The notes under the pieces were generated by a model. It made no database searches and was not told the DNA's origin. It saw nothing but the letters and a program-made list of their open reading frames with translations. A program made the position numbers and the translations under genes. A DNA stretch of 64,000 nucleotides from Pollenia angustigena (Eukaryota; Arthropoda; Insecta; Diptera; Polleniidae): positions 217,414,208-217,478,207 of the forward strand of contig OV884058.1 in the NCBI GenBank assembly GCA_930367215.1, read 5' to 3'. Below, piece after piece: positions 62,489 to 64,000 of this stretch (positions are counted from its first letter, which is position 1; each line of letters starts with the position of its first letter).

Positions 62489-62838
62489 GGCTAGTTTACA
62501 CTATTATACTTTGTTTTAATACATGTCAAACACTCAAGTAATATGTAAAAGTCTGATAGTGTGAATACATTTATGATGAAAACGACAAGAATTATGAAAA
62601 AAAGTTTAACATCCCATACGGCTTTATCGTTTTTTGAAAAATTTTTAAACAATAATACTTTTCATTGGATCAGGGTTGCATTTTTTTCATGTGTCAGTGT
62701 TTATACTTTGTGTGATGGTGTGAACACAAATTGTCATGTTAAATAAGATATTGTGACAATTGCAACAAAACTCATTGGATTTCTGTCTCACAAAGTATTA
62801 TGGAATACGTAAGACTTGTGAGATAGTGTCATTTAGTC
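62489..62838 (+). mobile_element. TTAA-associated MITE family, copy 4 (most diverged)
   Basis: It starts GGCTAGTTTACACTATTATA and contains TTTTCATTGGATCAGGGTTG; the right end ATAGTGTCATTTAGTC is degraded. Flanks are TAAA on both sides. The frames across it (62561-62746) repeat those in copy 2 and are not genes. Confidence 0.7.
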
Positions 62839-63284
62839 TAAAGCGAATAGGAATTAAGTATAAACACTTGAAAGTCTTACCCTTAATATCAAAGCTTAAA
62901 CAAAACACCAACAACAAACAGTTCAATCAATCAATCTATCAATCCCGACTAATATGTTTTAGTTTATTAAAAAAAGAACATTTAAAAAAAAAATAAAGAA
63001 ACGCTTTTCTTAAAAAACAACATTTAAACAAAATTTTGTGTAATTTTGTGAAGAAGATGGTAATTTTGTGAAGATGGTTTTTTTAGGACCACAAGGGTAG
63101 ATAAGGGGCATTTCTACCTCTCCGAAACTATCCAACAGATTTAAATGAAATATTTAACATGTGTATAAAGATAGATCCCTATTTAGATAGACACATATAC
63201 TATTAATGTTTTTAAAAATGGGACTACAAGAAGGGGGAACGTAGTAGGACACGCCGGGTATCCGCTTGTTTAATCTTGATACCA
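62839..63284. other. No recognised feature
   Basis: AT-rich with ATCAATC repeats at 62925-62945 and a duplicated GGTAATTTTGTGAAGA at 63035-63075. Confidence 0.45.
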
Positions 63285-63560
63285 ACATAATTAGATGGTT
63301 AATGGGCACAAACACTATATTCCGGAAAGAAGCTTGTATGGGGTCTATGTAAAATTTTAGACCGATTCTCAGCATGTTCAATAGGCTTTTGGTCCTTGTT
63401 ACAATTAAAATCATCATCATCAGCCAGCTGGACGAACGGACATCTTAAGATCGATTCAAGAAGTTATGCTGTCGATCGGTATACTAAAAGGTGGCTTAAG
63501 GACCAATATTTAAAGGTGTTACACACATCAGTACCAACGCATAATAACCGCTTTGCCATT
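63285..63560 (-). repeat. mini-me-like repeat B, copy 3
   Basis: On the minus strand TGGTACTGATGTGTGTAACA, CCTTAAGCCACCTTTTAGTA, GTATACCGATCGACAGCATA, CTTGAATCGATCTTAAGATG and GTCCGTTCGTCCAGCTGGCT follow the order of copy 1, then GAATCGGTCTAAAATTTTAC. Confidence 0.6.
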
Positions 63561-64000
63561 GTGGTGTGTGTATAAATACAGTATTTGGAATGAGAAAATC
63601 CATGATAAATCCTCCAGGCATCATTATTTCCACAAATATGGAGTCACGATTTCCAAATATTTTGGGTCCCAATAGTTTCTGCAATCTTGGCTTTTCAACA
63701 GATTGCACTGCACAATACATATATTTGAACAATAATGTAAACATCTGGTACCTAAGGAACCAAAAGCCCCGAATACTCTATGGATCCTGTACTTTTTTTT
63801 GGTGAGAGACCTTCGGGGATTACGTAATGACTGTGTTTTTAATCCAAATCGTGGGGAGATGTTAAATTTGTGGGGTTGTTAGTGGATTTCTGTTTGGCCA
63901 AATATCATCGGTAATATTAACTTCAAAATTAAGTATATCATCAACGAAAAAAATAGTTAAATCAACTTAATTTTTCCTTAAATAAAATCAAAATTTATTC
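63561..64000. other. No recognised feature
   Basis: Opposed frames at 63496-63805 (79-82 codons) overlap each other; neither shows a domain. The GC is slightly higher than in the flanks. The stretch may continue an element beyond the window. Confidence 0.4.

Overview
The window is AT-rich eukaryotic DNA (roughly 70% A+T by eye) with no rRNA, no convincing tRNA and no intact host gene. The repeats point to a fly: mini-me/DINE-like repeats with GTCY/GACR microsatellites, mariner, DD37E-like Tc1/mariner, piggyBac and hAT relics, a LOA/I-like LINE tail and a tRNA-derived SINE. A calyptrate fly is my inference. Host function, if any, is limited to a speculative untranslated exon near 8.7-9.65 kb and two short unrecognised open frames (27.3 kb and 56.9-57.1 kb). 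The rest reads as intron or intergenic space filled by nested transposons.

Layout. 1-5 kb: a hAT relic (1098-3330, near-perfect 8-bp duplication) holds a pogo-like MITE, which holds a palindromic TAA MITE; then another TAA MITE and an inverted-repeat element split by a mariner relic. 5-15 kb: small palindromic MITEs, an internally duplicated 1.4-kb repeat, a deleted piggyBac with its transposase tail, a TTA-flanked element (11124-13354) sitting in one mini-me copy and holding others, and a Tc1/mariner relic. 15-19 kb: a hAT-type element (15552-18715, perfect 8-bp duplication) split by a long-TIR element carrying a broken cysteine-rich reading frame. 19-32 kb: a TTAA MITE, SINE and mini-me pieces, the GC-rich 3' end of a LINE, nested hAT MITEs and a hammerhead-like motif. 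32-44.4 kb: a four-level nest (hAT relic > 11-kb long-TIR element with 9-bp duplication > TTA element with a 103-bp tandem array > TTA element). 44-64 kb: more MITEs, a SINE within a MITE, a GC-rich hAT MITE, two opposed mini-me copies (one expanded into an eight-unit satellite with a 460-bp higher-order period), and a 2.4-kb hAT-type element (59222-61598) holding other MITEs and a second mariner relic.

The recurrent families are: a TTAA-flanked 350-bp MITE (four copies), a CTGCCGTATTC palindromic MITE (four), a CATAGCG-type TAA MITE (two), a TTTCCACATG MITE (two), a CACTGSTTTACA element (two), an AGCGGCTC element (two), a hammerhead-like repeat (two, inverted), mini-me A (about nine pieces) and mini-me B (three). 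All boundaries were read by eye from terminal inverted repeats and target duplications; superfamily names rest on those signatures and short protein motifs, not on searches.
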